From Plotosus lineatus (taxonomy: Eukaryota; Chordata; Actinopteri; Siluriformes; Plotosidae): a stretch of DNA of 64,000 nucleotides. A program made the position numbers and the translations under genes. The notes under the pieces are model-generated. The model was not told the DNA's origin and did no database searches. It saw only the letters and a program-made list of their open reading frames with translations. The DNA is taken from positions 20,575,001 through 20,639,000 of the forward strand of contig CM045733.1 of the NCBI GenBank assembly GCA_024760905.1, in the 5' to 3' direction. Positions 23,419 through 36,530 of the stretch are shown here, piece after piece; the stretch's first letter is position 1; every line of letters begins with the position of its first letter.

Positions 23419-23578
23419 TTCTCATTTTGGATCTGTGCTATCGGGGAAGAAAAAGGCCATTGATCTGAGAACCTGCTCGTTCACTACGTTCAGCCCATCA
23501 GCCGTTTCATTTTATTGCTTCGACCGGATCAACTGCAGCAACAATGTCATGGAGTTTATATGCAGTGATCAAGGATAA
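23419..23578 (+). CDS. Candidate terminal exon of an unrecognised convergent gene
   Basis: A good acceptor (CTCTTTCATTATTTCAG, ending 23418) leads into a 53-codon open frame with mixed, protein-like composition (starts SHFGSVLSGKKKAIDLRTC, has SFYCFDRINCSNN, ends FICSDQG, then TAA at 23576-23578). AATAAA follows at 23738. I do not recognise the family and found no upstream exons; it may be chance. If real, it converges on the 3' end of IFRD1. Confidence 0.25.
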
Positions 23579-23737
23579 GTACACTCCAGAAAAATATTAG
23601 TGTAATTTTTTTTTCCGACCAGAAAGTGTATAATGAAGCATCACTTTCAAAGTAATCGATGCCAATAATGCACTTAGAATGCAATGAGAGATTGTAGCTA
23701 GAAATTTTTAAAAGATGAAAAAGGAAATGTTTCCTTC

Positions 23738-23743
23738 AATAAA
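23738..23743 (+). promoter_or_regulatory. Possible polyadenylation signal AATAAA
   Basis: AATAAA 160 bp after the stop of the candidate exon at 23419-23578. It only matters if that exon is real. Confidence 0.2.
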
Positions 23744-24155
23744 ACATTACGCAAAAATTACGCACCATATAGACAAATAATTTCATGAATTATGCATGTT
23801 TTATATTTGTTAGTCTATTAGTATTTTTTAAATGTGTCAGCTGCTTATGGGTGAAAAAAGAAAAATGAAAACCAACTTTAATTTTCCATACTTTTAACCT
23901 GAAGCACTGATATCTGCTGCTCGGCAGCATTACTGATTTGCCCTCACTGTGTTTATATAATTTATTCAATAATGTTTAACCCAACCAAAGACATGGCCTT
24001 CACTCAATTTTCCAAAAGTACTGGCCAGAACTGAATAGACCATAATAACCTTATAACTAGGGTCGCGATCACGCTATGACCAAAAGTATGTGGACTCCTG
24101 ATTATCAGTTTTAAAATAAAGCTATAGGCAATACTGTAACGTGGAGTTTTTAAAC

Positions 24156-24185
24156 GGGGGGGGGGGGGGGGGGAGGGGGGGGGGG
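24156..24185 (+). repeat. 30-base G run
   Basis: G run broken by a single A at about 24174. It could form G-quadruplex structure. Confidence 0.9.
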
Positions 24186-25412
24186 ACCTGCATTCTGCAT
24201 TGTACAGCTGATCTGAAAATAACTTGTTTCTATGTTATGCATTTAACCAGTTAACATTTAGGATCAGGTAACATCACTACACTCAAATTTATGATGCAAG
24301 TTTTTATGTGCAGTCCAATCAGTGTGTAACATTTTCCCCCATACATAGTAAGCAGTCTTTCATTTTTATATCAATTCAGCTATGGCTGTGTCTTGGGAAG
24401 TGGAGTTTATTATACAGACCCCGACAAATATAAGATTATATACAGATTATAAATGTAATCATCCACAAAAACTGAGGTCACATTACAACTAAGAAAGAGA
24501 GGGGGAGAGAGAATTTCTGTGGAAGGTTCATGCCAAGCAATAGTACAAACTATGAAAGCAAAACAAAATTCCATCCCACAGTTAAAAGCAAGTTCCTTAC
24601 ATTTTTACTGGATCATAATGAATTTAATTAAAAAAAAATAAAGAGAAATACTGTATATAAAACCCCAACAACTACAAAAGCACACACAATGTGCACGTTT
24701 TCTCCTCAGTGAACCGTTTATGCATGAATTCAACTGGAAATTTAATGTTTTATATAAACAGTGATTAGGGAAACCTAAGGCAAGAGCACTGTATTTAAGT
24801 ACTATTAGAAATGCTATAGCAACGTAAGCAATTTAGCCCCAAAATAGCACATCAAATACCGCCATTACGCTTGAATTTGGCAACCTTTTTCAAAAACCTT
24901 TGATTACCATGTGTGAAAATATCTAACCCCACAACCATATTTTGCACAGATCCAATTTGTTTTTCACCAAGACCAGGAATATGGTTCATTTACCTTGAAT
25001 TGATTAACTTTGTTGGTCGTAGCCTTGGGACACCGGGCCGTCATACTGTCAGAGACCTTTGATAATGGGCCATTCAAACAGCATCAAGTTCAGAATGACC
25101 ATCTCAGTGTTCTCTGCTATAACGACCATCTACTGATTACATGAGAAAAAAAGCAAACATGAAAATAATGCCTCAACCTGACAAAACCCAAGCTGGTATG
25201 TGTGATCGTAATCAGGAAAATCTCATGGAGCTGTGGCAGTAGAAAACGCGCTTCTTTTTTGTGGGCGTCATGTAGTACGTTACACAATATACGTATACAA
25301 AAAGGTTTATACAGTAGTTCCTTGTTGAACAGCGTGATCTGTAATACCGCTGAAATCACACAATGTGCTTAAACATCACTACAACGCAGAAAGTGCTGTT
25401 AATTAACAATAG

Positions 25413-25418
25413 TTTATT
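25413..25418 (-). promoter_or_regulatory. Candidate IFRD1 polyadenylation signal AATAAA
   Basis: This is the first AATAAA I see on the minus strand after the IFRD1 stop, giving a 3' UTR of about 420 nt. A hAT-like terminus lies just upstream in the same UTR, so the signal could be transposon-derived or a distal one. Confidence 0.35.
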
Positions 25419-25434
25419 TAGGTGTCTCAAGAGA

Positions 25435-25490
25435 ACACGAAATGTGCAGGAGAGGGGTTCCTCCAGGACTGGGGTTGAGAACCCCTGCTT
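25435..25490 (-). mobile_element. hAT-like terminus in the IFRD1 3' UTR
   Basis: Minus strand reads GCAGGGGTTCTCAACCCCAG then TCCTGGAGGAACCCCTCTCC, a common fish hAT-type end. No opposite end was identified. Confidence 0.45.
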
Positions 25491-25540
25491 TAAAAAGTAG
25501 TTATGAACTACAATTAAGAAACTCTGATAGAAGAAAGAAG

Positions 25541-25566
25541 AAAAAAAAAAAAAAAAAAAAAAAAAA
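25541..25566 (+). repeat. Poly-A tract
   Basis: About 26 A in the 3' flank of IFRD1. Confidence 0.9.
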
Positions 25567-25832
25567 CCTCATTACTTAAATAGTAAAATAACCAATTACA
25601 TTTCTAATACATTTACTTTAAGTGGTATACTGAATACAGCCATCAATAATTCTATAACTTACAATAGAAAGTAATGACCACACACATGAAAGGGAGAAAA
25701 GTCTATTCACAAACACATAGTAATTAAAATACACTAGCAAGTAATGATATAAATATGGGAAGAGGCGGAGCTACAAAAGCAACACATTGGACCCAAATAA
25801 GAATCACAAAAGGTAATGAATAAAGCGGGACC

Positions 25833-25919
25833 CTAAAATTCACCGACGTCCACCCTCTTGTCACGAAATTTGCTTCTGGCCTTCGTGCGAGCCTTGAATG
25901 CAGCAGCATTGTAGAAGTG
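25833..25919 (-). CDS. ifrd1: IFRD1 coding exon 12 and stop
   Basis: 87 nt ending in TAG at 25835-25833, acceptor TTTCCAG. It encodes HFYNAAAFKARTKARSKFRD then KRVDVGEF, the basic C-terminal tail typical of IFRD1. Confidence 0.93.
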   Translation of the reverse strand, partial: HFYNAAAFKARTKARSKFRDKRVDVGEF

Positions 25920-28900
25920 CTGGAAAGAAAAAAAGGAGGGCAATTAGCGCCGGTTTAATCTTACAATTCAAGTTCTCAAATTTGGTTAAACAAAAGTAGT
26001 GTTTGTGGAGCTTTCCAGCTTACTCTCTCCAATCGGGAACTTTTCATTGCTTTCAAAGCAGCAGAATCAATCAGGAGAGCTGGACCCAGTCCAAACACAT
26101 CTCGAATGAACTCATTTGCCTAAAACAAGTTCAAAGTAAAAAGATGTCAGTCGGTTTTTCAGTCACCTGGCAGACAAAAGATCCGGTGCTCACAAAGCCA
26201 AATAAATAAAAATACACTTAAATCATGGTGTAATATTGAAGATTAATTGTTTGATTATACCACAAGTTCAGGTCTCGAACTGAATATTAAACAACCAGAT
26301 TAATAAACTGAAGTCACATTTTAACCATCGCCAAAATTCAGGATTTAAGTACAGTCAAGCAAAAAAAAAAAAAAAAAAAAAAAAAACCCCACTAGAAGCT
26401 TTGTTCTGGGTATACAAATAAATTTCATGCGTCAATTCTCTCTTGCCTCTGCTATTTAAAAAAAACTGTACCTTTTTTTGTATTACCTAAGGGTGATGTA
26501 AATGTAAAATCTTCAGTTGGCTTTTCAAAAGGAATAATTTTAAAGCCTCATCCATCTCACTCAAAGTGTGATGCATTAAACAGCCCGATTGCTGATGAAG
26601 TCAAATTTAATAGGGATGGGAACCACAGCCACCAAATACACCAAGATACAGAAGTGACAATTCAGTTTGTATCGTGATTCTTCAAATCTTCATTTTCTGA
26701 ACCGCTTAATCCTAATTCAGGTTGCAAGGAGGCTGGCGTCCATCTCAATCGACTCTGGGTGAGATCATAGCTCATCCTGAACAGGTCACCGGGCCATCGC
26801 AGGGCAGAAAGAAGCCGACAGCTATGCAACAACTCTTAACAAAAAAAGTCAGTAATGGTTCTGTTACAGCCTCTCACCATAGACGACGAGACACACAGCC
26901 GGGCCTTTGATAACGCATCAATGACGGCTGTTGACAGTTTGGCTTGAACCCCCAACTTTAGGACTGGTAATCCAGCACCTTCCCACCAGGCAACCACTGC
27001 CTACTTTCTTGAAATATCGTAGTCCCATTACAGCTCTTCCACTATTCGTTGCAATTTTAAAACCTTGAACCATAGTTCTATAATCTGATTCAAGAGCTGC
27101 ACAACGGAACACAGGTGATTAAAAATATAATCTACTCCTTCAATACAGCTTCACAAACTTATTGCAAGAGGATTCTCTCCCCCACCACCACCCACCCAAC
27201 AACCCTATTTAACGACAGGCTGAAAACTCAGTACCAAAACAAACAGCCCACATTTTATACCTGTAGATGGTAGTTCATTCCAGAGCCCACAAATTCTCTG
27301 AAGGCATCGTAGGTTCTCTTCCTCACCCAGCTGTCGATGATCATGCGCTCTGTACCAAACCGGATCGTCTCAAGCTCGAACTCTCCATCCTGCCCTCATA
27401 CAGATACGATCTCTTAGGTCATTATTTGATTTGAGAAACATTAGCATTCATAAAACCAACTCTGCATTAGTTCCTCACCTGCACTGCTTTCAGCACATCC
27501 CTGAAAACAGACCTCTGTTTCCTCTTGTCATTCTTGGCACGATGTTTGTTGCAGTCAGTGGCCAGAGCACTCAGTTTGGTGCACAGCAGCTCCCAGTCGT
27601 CACAGTCAAAGTCCTGGGTGGTTTCACAGATCAGAAATTTTAAACCCTCCCCAAAAATCACGCAGCATGTTGCCTTGAAAAGAATAATAAAATCAAAACT
27701 TACTGCATCAACATCTCTAGCGAGCTCAAACAGAAGAGCGATCGTCTCTCCGGTCGCAATGCGCATGTTAACATCCTCACTCTCTAGCAGCCGTGGCAGC
27801 TTTGCCAGATGTCTATAATCCAAGAAAAAAAAAAAGTCAGCACACTACAAGGCTTTTGCATGACTTGGTATAACAAGTACATAAGTTCCAAACTGCTCAG
27901 ATGATGCAAGCACCAAATTTGGCACAAATGGTCCAGAATGTGACCCATTACAGTAACATGGCTATCAAAGTCAGAATTATTAAATAATCTGTTGACTATT
28001 AAACATGGTGAGCCATCAAGGGTTTACCCTGCCTTTGCCCAGAGTCGGCTGAAATGGGAGTAAGCCTCCCTGCGACCCTAATTGGGATTAAGCGATTCAG
28101 ACAATGAATGAATACACACATCCAATTAAGCTTTAAAAAAATACCTACCATGTAAAATTTTTGGCAAATACATGGCGGCTACAATACAAAAAAAAATAAA
28201 GGATATTTGGAAATTTTCTAGATATTTTTTCGGTTTTGTGAATTGGCCTTAATTTCAGTTTTATTGACAAATAGCCTTAACTTTTTGTGTCGTGTATTTT
28301 GAAAATTAAGGTGGCTAACAATCATTATTAAAAGTAGGCTGAAAGGCATCTGTGCAGTTGACACTCAAATAATTTAAACTACAGTCGGTTATCTAGTTAC
28401 ACTAACTCGAATCAAACCATTTTACCTTTCCGTTTAAAAAGAAAAAAAAATAAATAATGTACATATATACAAAAAGGTTAGAGAAAATCAGCAATGTACT
28501 TTTGGATGATGGCAGTAATGTGGCTGCCACTGCAGAGGGTCAGCAGCAAAGCCCATGAACGCAGTGCATTGGTGTGGAGCTGAACAGTCTGAGGGCTCAG
28601 AGAGGGCCTGCTGCCATCCTCACACACATATGAGCGGATGAAAAGGCTCTCGAAACACTCCATGGTAGAATAAATGTCCTGGAGAAAGACGGGGGGGGGG
28701 GGGTTTACAAAAGTTCACATCCATACATATATTTTAAAAAGTCTGACGAAACAGGGCAGGATTTTGGGCAAGGTGCATTCCTTAACAGTTATAATCACTC
28801 AATTGGTTTCAGTATTTGCTTTCTCTGAACACCATCACACTTCTGAGCTTTAATATGGAACACATTACATTTAAAACTTCTTAGAAAACATCCACAGTAG

Positions 28901-31900
28901 TGTCTCTAAATATCAAAATAAGCTTGCACAATTATTCTTTTCAACCAAGAGGAGCATGTCTGCCGATAGGGACCATATTGGTGAGAATTTATAAAGTTAT
29001 AATTTAAAAAAAAAAAAAAAAAAAAAAAAGGATGTCTGTCAACCTAGAGATCACAGGTTTGAATACAGGATGATGCCACAACTATCCACAATCCGATCAC
29101 CGTGGGAGTGAAATGGCTGAGCTTATACATGAGGGCGTGACGGCACATACTGTAGTTGACATCTTGGACATCTAGGAGCTCAAGGGACCAAATGCGTCAA
29201 ATATGGGAAATAAGGCTTTCCTCTTCAAAAGAAAAACCCCAACCTAAATTTTCAGGACAGACAGACAGGGGTTGTGCTGAGCACACACAAAAATCCCCCA
29301 CAGTTGAACTGGTAATTTTGTGAGCTTTATTTCTTTATTTCAAAACTTTGACATTTATTTAAGCATATTAAGGCATTGGAAAAAGACAAGTTGCATTCTG
29401 TGATTTTAATACATTTTAAATGTGCTTACACACACACACAAAAAAAAAGAGCCCTTGACATAATTAAAATACCCTTTAACCCCACCCATGACATTCTGAA
29501 CGTTAGAACATCCCTACTCATGAAACTGAACAGATGAAGCATCTGGGGTTTTTTATTAGGCTTCGAAGACTTTTTTTTTTTTTTTTTTTTTTTGGGGGAC
29601 GACGACCCTGGAATGGGAACCCCACACACACAAAAAAAAATTCAGGTTTGTCATATACAGTCTGCCCCCTACTTAAGACCCCCGGGTACGAAATCCCCAG
29701 GTTACGCAGATCATTTTCCTAAGTTTCCGTCCCCAGTCTACGAAAACAACCCCCTCTTACAAAAAGAAATTCAAACGCACCAATTAAAATTTCACACAAT
29801 GCATCTGTGGGCACATTTGAGCTCATCTGGAATTCCGATCCCTCAAGGAATTAAGTTAAAGTTGAGCTTGGACCTTCCAACTGTCAAGCAGAGAATGCGC
29901 TTTGAATTCAACGTCTTGTGGGCGTTTAGCATGTAAAATGCGACCCCTACTGACGAAATCCCCGCAATATGAAAAAGGCTCTGGAACAGATTAATTTCAT
30001 AGGTAGGGAGTATCCTCCTGTACAGTCTGCTAGACAGCAGAAGCATGAAGACTGTCGATGCGATGGCTGGGATCAGAGAGGATCCTCTGAGCCTTCCTGC
30101 TACCTTGCTGTGTGTGGAGGTCCGGGATGGCTGGCAGTTCAGTCCTGGTGATGCTTTGCGCCGATTTGACTACACTCTGTAGAGCTTTGTGGTCCAGAGA
30201 ATTACAGCTGCCATACCACGTAGTAATGCAGCCAGACAGAATACTATCGATGGTGCACGTTGGTAAATATTCTGGAGTCCATGTTGAAGAACGAGCAGCC
30301 ATCGTCTGTTGTTATCACACCCACATGATGTGGCCAGCTCAGATTCTCAGTGCTTCGGTTACGAGTGCTCAGAGGTAGAACCTCTTCCTTGTGCACTGGG
30401 CCACACAGTAATAGTGTCCCGCTTAATATGCGACATCTGGTTTCCATTTGTTTATGATGCACATAAGTCTGTACTTCACCCGTTCTTTTATTGTTTTGGG
30501 GATGAACAGTATTCATTGCACCATAAGACCTACTTTTATCTTCAACAGCATCATTAGCTAAATAAAGCTGCAATTTCAGAATCTCTCCACCTTGTTGCTC
30601 ATTTCTGATGCTCCGAAGCTCAGCTCTACTAATGACTTATGGCTAGATCTCATTACCTGCACCCTCATTACAGTGCGATTGATATTTCCCAACCAACAAC
30701 ACGTGGCATGTCTACCGTAGTCTTGATGTACACGTGCCTAGTTTCTTCCTCAAACGTCAAATCTGGTTTATAAAATAAAAAAAATAAAAAAATAATCCAT
30801 ACAAAAACACCAACACACCAAATGTCCATCAGGGTTATCATTTTAAAAACTGACTTTTGGGGAATTCCAAATGGCCAAGTTATATACAGAGGAGGTGAGC
30901 AGTTAAAAGGAACAGCATGATTTCATTGGTTGTTCATCACTGCTTGCTGAAATAAGATTTTTTTTTTTTCCTTCAGTTAGAAAGTAAAAAGATTGTTAGT
31001 CACTATATCAGTCACGCCCTGCAAGCCTGGCAAGCTGTCCAGGGTGTACCTTGCCCTTGCTCGGAGTCAGCTGAGATGGGCGCCAGCCACCCTGCAACCC
31101 TAAATAGGATTAAGCAGTTCAGAAAATGGATGAATCAGTGATTTTTGTTCTTTCATGTTAACTAATCAAGTCCAAATTCACTCTGGTTTTATGAAAACAC
31201 AGCCAGGGATTTTGACTACTCTACAGGTTCTCCAACTTGTGTAAAACGACATGCATTTTGTTATCTTTCACTACTTTATTGATTAGAGTAAGTCCATATA
31301 AACCAAATCATATTGGTCTTCAATTTGCAATCCCTCAGAAATAGTCAGTACAGTCAAGGATTTGGACCTGGGCCATGCACGGTAGCCGACTTTCCCCGAG
31401 TTACCATACATCCAAAAGTGGTAACCAGAAAATCTGTTCCCATTACCGGGTCTCAACTTATTCCCTGCTCTCCACCTCCATCCCCTTGATGTGGATAGCG
31501 GTGTGACCTCCACCCTGCAGTCTCCTGCAGTCCACGATGAGCTCCTTGGTCTTAGACATCTGGCAGGAGGTTGTACAAATTTGATTACTGGGTTGGAGCT
31601 GTGTGAGACTGTACAGTCATGAGTGAACAAGGTACACAGCACGGGTACACATCCCTGAGGAACACCGATGCCGAGTATCAGTGTGGGGAATGTCACACCA
31701 CCGAATTTCACCACCTGTGGTCCAGAAGTCCAGGACTCTGTTGCATAAGGACAGACTGATGCACAGATCCTGGAGCTTAATGACAAACCTGGAAGGAATT
31801 ACAGTGTTGAAATCAGAAAATGAAGTCAATAATAAGATTGATCATTTGTGGATCTGTTTGAATCATACACAAACTGGAATGGGTTAAGTGTAGCAGGCAG

Positions 31901-34900
31901 TTGGAGTGATGAGAGTTGTGACCGATGGATAGGATTCCTACTGGGTGACAGCCATTGAGGCAGCTCACATCAGGTTTCTTGTGGAAAGAGCATTTGGTGG
32001 TCCTCTTGCAGTATGTGGGGACGACAGACAGAAGCAGGGAAAGGTTACAAAAGGTGTGAAGACATCTGCCAGTTCCTGAGCACATGCTTTGAGAACACAA
32101 ACTGAGATGTTGTCTGGTCCAGAAGCTTTCCAGGTGTTTACTTTTTTGAAAGTATTGGCACACATCTGCCTGAGGGATCTGAAAAACTACAGCCGTCCTC
32201 CCCTGGCAAACTCAGGCTTGCTATGGTTCTCAAAGCAGGTATAGGTGGTGTTAAGCGCCTCGCGAAGAGAAGCAGTCACCGCCCCCACATTGTAGCTCTC
32301 TCTCTCTGGTAGTCAATGACTGTCTTTAACCCACTCCACATGTGCCTGATGTTTGATTTACTGTAACAGGACTCCACTTTCTCTCCTTACTGTCCCTTAG
32401 CAATTTTTGCTTTTCCCAGACTGTACCAGGCTTTCCCATATTCCGATCCACTGCTCTATGCTGAGCACAGCATGCACTGTTGCGTTGGCCCATTTTTCCT
32501 GGTTGGTATGTGTCTGTACAGTAACCGAAGGTACAACATCACGGACACATTTGCGAAATTATCTGGTAACCTTCAGCGTAGTCGTTCACATTATTGTTGG
32601 CTGCAGTCCGGAAAACTTCCCAGTCTTAAGTGCAGAAGCAGCGACACACAGGACGTCTGATTGACCGAGCCAGCGTGAACCATCAGCTGCTCGCACTTCA
32701 GCTTTTGCCTATAGGCTGGTGGCAGCATGACGAAGGCGTGATCAGATTCGACATGGCTGGTCAAGGGGACCATGTCGGCATGTAAGCACTGTCCTGAAAG
32801 TTACGGCCACAAGTTGGAAAGTCTGTGTGCTGGTAGTAGTTCAGCAGACCTTTTCAAGTTCACCTTGTTGAAGTCACCAACCACGATGAAAGCAACCTCT
32901 GGGTGAAGTTTCTTCATGCTGGTCAAGAACCTCAATTTGTCCAGTGCCCGTGTGGTGTCGGCATGGGAGGAGTGGGTTCAACAACAGTACAGAACACTGC
33001 TGTAAACTCAGTGCTGATAAGAACATTTAACCATGAGGTGTTCAAGATTCACACAAAAAAAAAACAAAAAAAACATTTGTACAAACACAGACCACCACTT
33101 GTTGGGCACAATGCAGACAATCCCTCCCCTGCCCAACCCTGGCAATGGATGGAGTGGCCCACAGGAACAATAGCGAAGTCAGGGACCGAGGGGTCCAACC
33201 ATGTCTTCGTGCAAATAAAAAGGACACTGCAGTTCCTAATCTCCCGGTCGAAGTTCACCCAGCTTGTTTTCCAAACTTTGTACGTTCGCCAGGATAATTC
33301 TGGGAAGTACTGCGTTGGGTCATCCTCAGTTTGATCAGAAGTCCAGTTCTTCCCCTCTCCTTCCTCCAATGTACCATTCAAGTAGTCATGGTAAGCCACA
33401 TCCACTCATTTATATTTTAAAAAAAATTCTCTCATTTAGCAATACCTTTTAATAAAGCCTGAATTTTCAGTTCACGCTTACTAGCCTGATTACTAGTCTG
33501 AATACACCTTCCTTAATACCAAATGTTTTAAAGACCTAAATACAGAACTAGGGCTAATGAGCTCCCGTCTGCTAAATAATTTACACGAACGCACGTGATT
33601 AGAAAAGCCACAGCAGGGAATCTACTATAGAAGCTGAATGGGTACATGCAAACCGGATTAAAAAAAAAAAAAAAAAAAAAAAAGTTGGGACACGACACAA
33701 ATTGTGAATAAAAACTGAATGCAATGATGTGGAAGGGCCAAATTTCAATGCTTTATTCCAAATAGGGCGGCACGGTGGCATAGTGGTTAGTACATCTGCC
33801 TCACAGCAAGAAAGCCTGGGTTCGATTACCGGCCTGGGAATTTCTGTGTGGAGTTTGCGTGTTCCCCCTGTGCTTGCGTGGGTTTCCTCTGGGTGCGCCG
33901 TTTCCTCCCACAATCCAAAGACATGCACAGGAGATTAATTGCCCATAGGCTCGCATCGTGCAGAATGCAATGGCAAACCACTGCACTAATCCTGCCAAGA
34001 AAACCTCCATGAAGATGATAACCAGGGCGTTATCCTTCATGGTGTGTCGCCAATGGTCGTCCTACGACTCCGGCACTTGATAGATAGATTCCAAATAAAA
34101 CATGGATGACCGGGTCAAAAGTTTAAACTGAGAAAATGTATCATTTTAAGGGGAAAATGTTGATTTTAAATTTCATGGTTTCAAGAAATCTCAAAAAAGT
34201 TGGGACAAGGCTTACAACAGTCTGCAAATGTCTGGGGACAGAGGAGACAAGTTTCACAAGTTTAGAAATAGGAATGCTGTGCCATTCTTGTCTAATAAAG
34301 GCCTTGAACTGTTCAACTGTCTCGGGCCTTCCTTGTTGCACCTTTTCATGGTGCACCAAATGTTCTCTATAAATGAAAGATCTGGACTGCAGGCTGGCCA
34401 TTTCAATACCCAGATCCTTTTTCCAAGCAGCCATGATGTAATTAATGCTGCATGTGGTCTGGCATTATCATGTTGAAAGATGCAAGGTCATCACTGAAAG
34501 AGACGACGTCTGGATGGGAGCATATGTTGTTCTGGAACTTGAATATACCTTTCTGCATTGACTGTGCCTTTCCAGATTTGCAAGCTGCCCATGGGAAGGG
34601 AATCCGTCAACCACATTTGGAGTGTTTAGTATTTGTGTTCATTTTGGTCAGGTGAAATACTGCACCAAGTGTTTAGTCTCAGTATAACCAGCAACATGTA
34701 AAGTCAATGTCTAGCACTTACCAAGATATCATCTTCTGCTACTAGTGTGCACAGGCCCAGACTTGTTGCACACTGCACAGAGAGCGAAAGATAAGCATTG
34801 CTGCAATAAATGCATACAAGGTGAGCAGTAGAAGCAGCCAAGAGATCAAGAACCTGATCTGCTACTCACAGCTTGTCTCGCCTGGATGTTTGCTGAACCA

Positions 34901-36494
34901 TCAGTCAGGATGGTCTTAAATATAGGTTTGAGCGTCTTAAACACCTCCTCACTCTCAAGCCCTGAACCCAACTGAATGCACAAGAGGCAAGCCAGTGAGG
35001 CGGCTGCACGCTGCTCCTCTCCTTTACCTAAGTACAGGAAGTTAAACAAGTTCACATCCAGCACATAGTTACACAATAACAGCTTTCAAAGTGTCGGTTA
35101 TTAACCTTTTTTCAAGCAGCGTTCGATGCTGTCTGTGATAGTCATTCTCCTCTCCAAAATAAACTCATGCAGGATTTTGGTTGCCATGGCAGTCTTTAAA
35201 CCATCAAGGGCACCTTGCCTGGTCTTAGCACTGGAAGAGATATATAAGGCAATTAAAGCACTGAATTGAGCAATATTGGGACATTGAAGGTAAAGGATTT
35301 CTCATATGATAAATGAAGGGTTATACATAAACCTTTTATCAACCGTGGAATCAATATAAACCTTCAGTTTGAACTCAAAATCTTCCTGAGCGGCAACCTC
35401 AGCCTCTCCACCTGCCAGTGCAAATAAAGACAGCACCATGCTATCAGTTTATCTTGATAATGTGATGTTTTCGTGGGACATCAGTGGCACATTGACTTAA
35501 ACCCTACCTTCCTCTGCCACACTGGTGGCATCACTGAAGCTGCTGCAGTGGCTGAGTGTCTCAACCGATGCATCCTCATCACTGAAAGGCTGCACTGCTC
35601 CATGCTGTCCTCCCGGGACACCTGCAAACCACATTTGAATTTCCACAGTGAACACATCCCTGATTAAACAAGTGTTTGGAAAAACAAACACACACACACA
35701 CACACACAAAAACCCTTTGCCCCCCCACACACACACACAGCTGATAAGGCTGTTGTTAACTTGCATTTGTACCTGAGATTGCTTGGTGTTAAATTGGTCA
35801 TGTCAAAGGGACCATGACAGATCCTACCCATCCCCAACACCACACTGAAAGGAAAATCTTACCAGAGCCAGATTATTATAGCTACCCAACTGGAGCCAAG
35901 GAAGAATTAATGCTGTCTCCATGTGTGGCATGGTTGTGTACAGGGTGGCATCGCCACCAGAAATATATCCTGATAACTTGTGTAAAAACAGCTTGGGTTA
36001 CTGTTGTGTGGCGTTGGTTGTGGGATTTCCACTTGTTTCTTTGGTTTTCTTTCAACTCCCTGAAAGCAGACAACGTGACAAGCTCTGCATCTAGATGTGT
36101 CCAACATTGTAAATGTGATGAGACCGTCTTGTGACTGAGTAAAACCTGGGCTGAAGATGAATTTAATTTACAAAGACAGGGGCCTAGAACAGTCGCCATG
36201 AGCGTGTCCCTTCCTGACTGGCTTCCCTGAACAGACTGAGCCGCCATGTTAGCTAAAAGCTAAAAAAAAAAAAGGAACGGAGCTAGCATATCAAACCACA
36301 TGTCGTGCTAGTCATCGAAAGAAAACAGTTTTAAAACAACTCGAGTCGACTTTAATTGTCCGTTAGTAATTCTAGCAGCCACCAACTGTACAATTACAGC
36401 CTATTTACCTTGTTTACATTTGTAACCAGAGGCATATATTAGCAAGCTAATTAGCCAGCCATGTCTATGGTTCTTACTAGGGTGGAGCCATTTT

Positions 36495-36530
<36 letters not shown>

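Larger units (their letters stand above)
23579..25400. other. Mostly no feature; Tc1-like end at 24067-24105 and a G-run
   Basis: GCTATGACCAAAAGTATGTGGACTCC at 24073 resembles the terminal repeat of a fish Tc1-type element. G-rich run at 24156-24185. Otherwise AT-rich sequence with no gene recognised. Confidence 0.45.
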
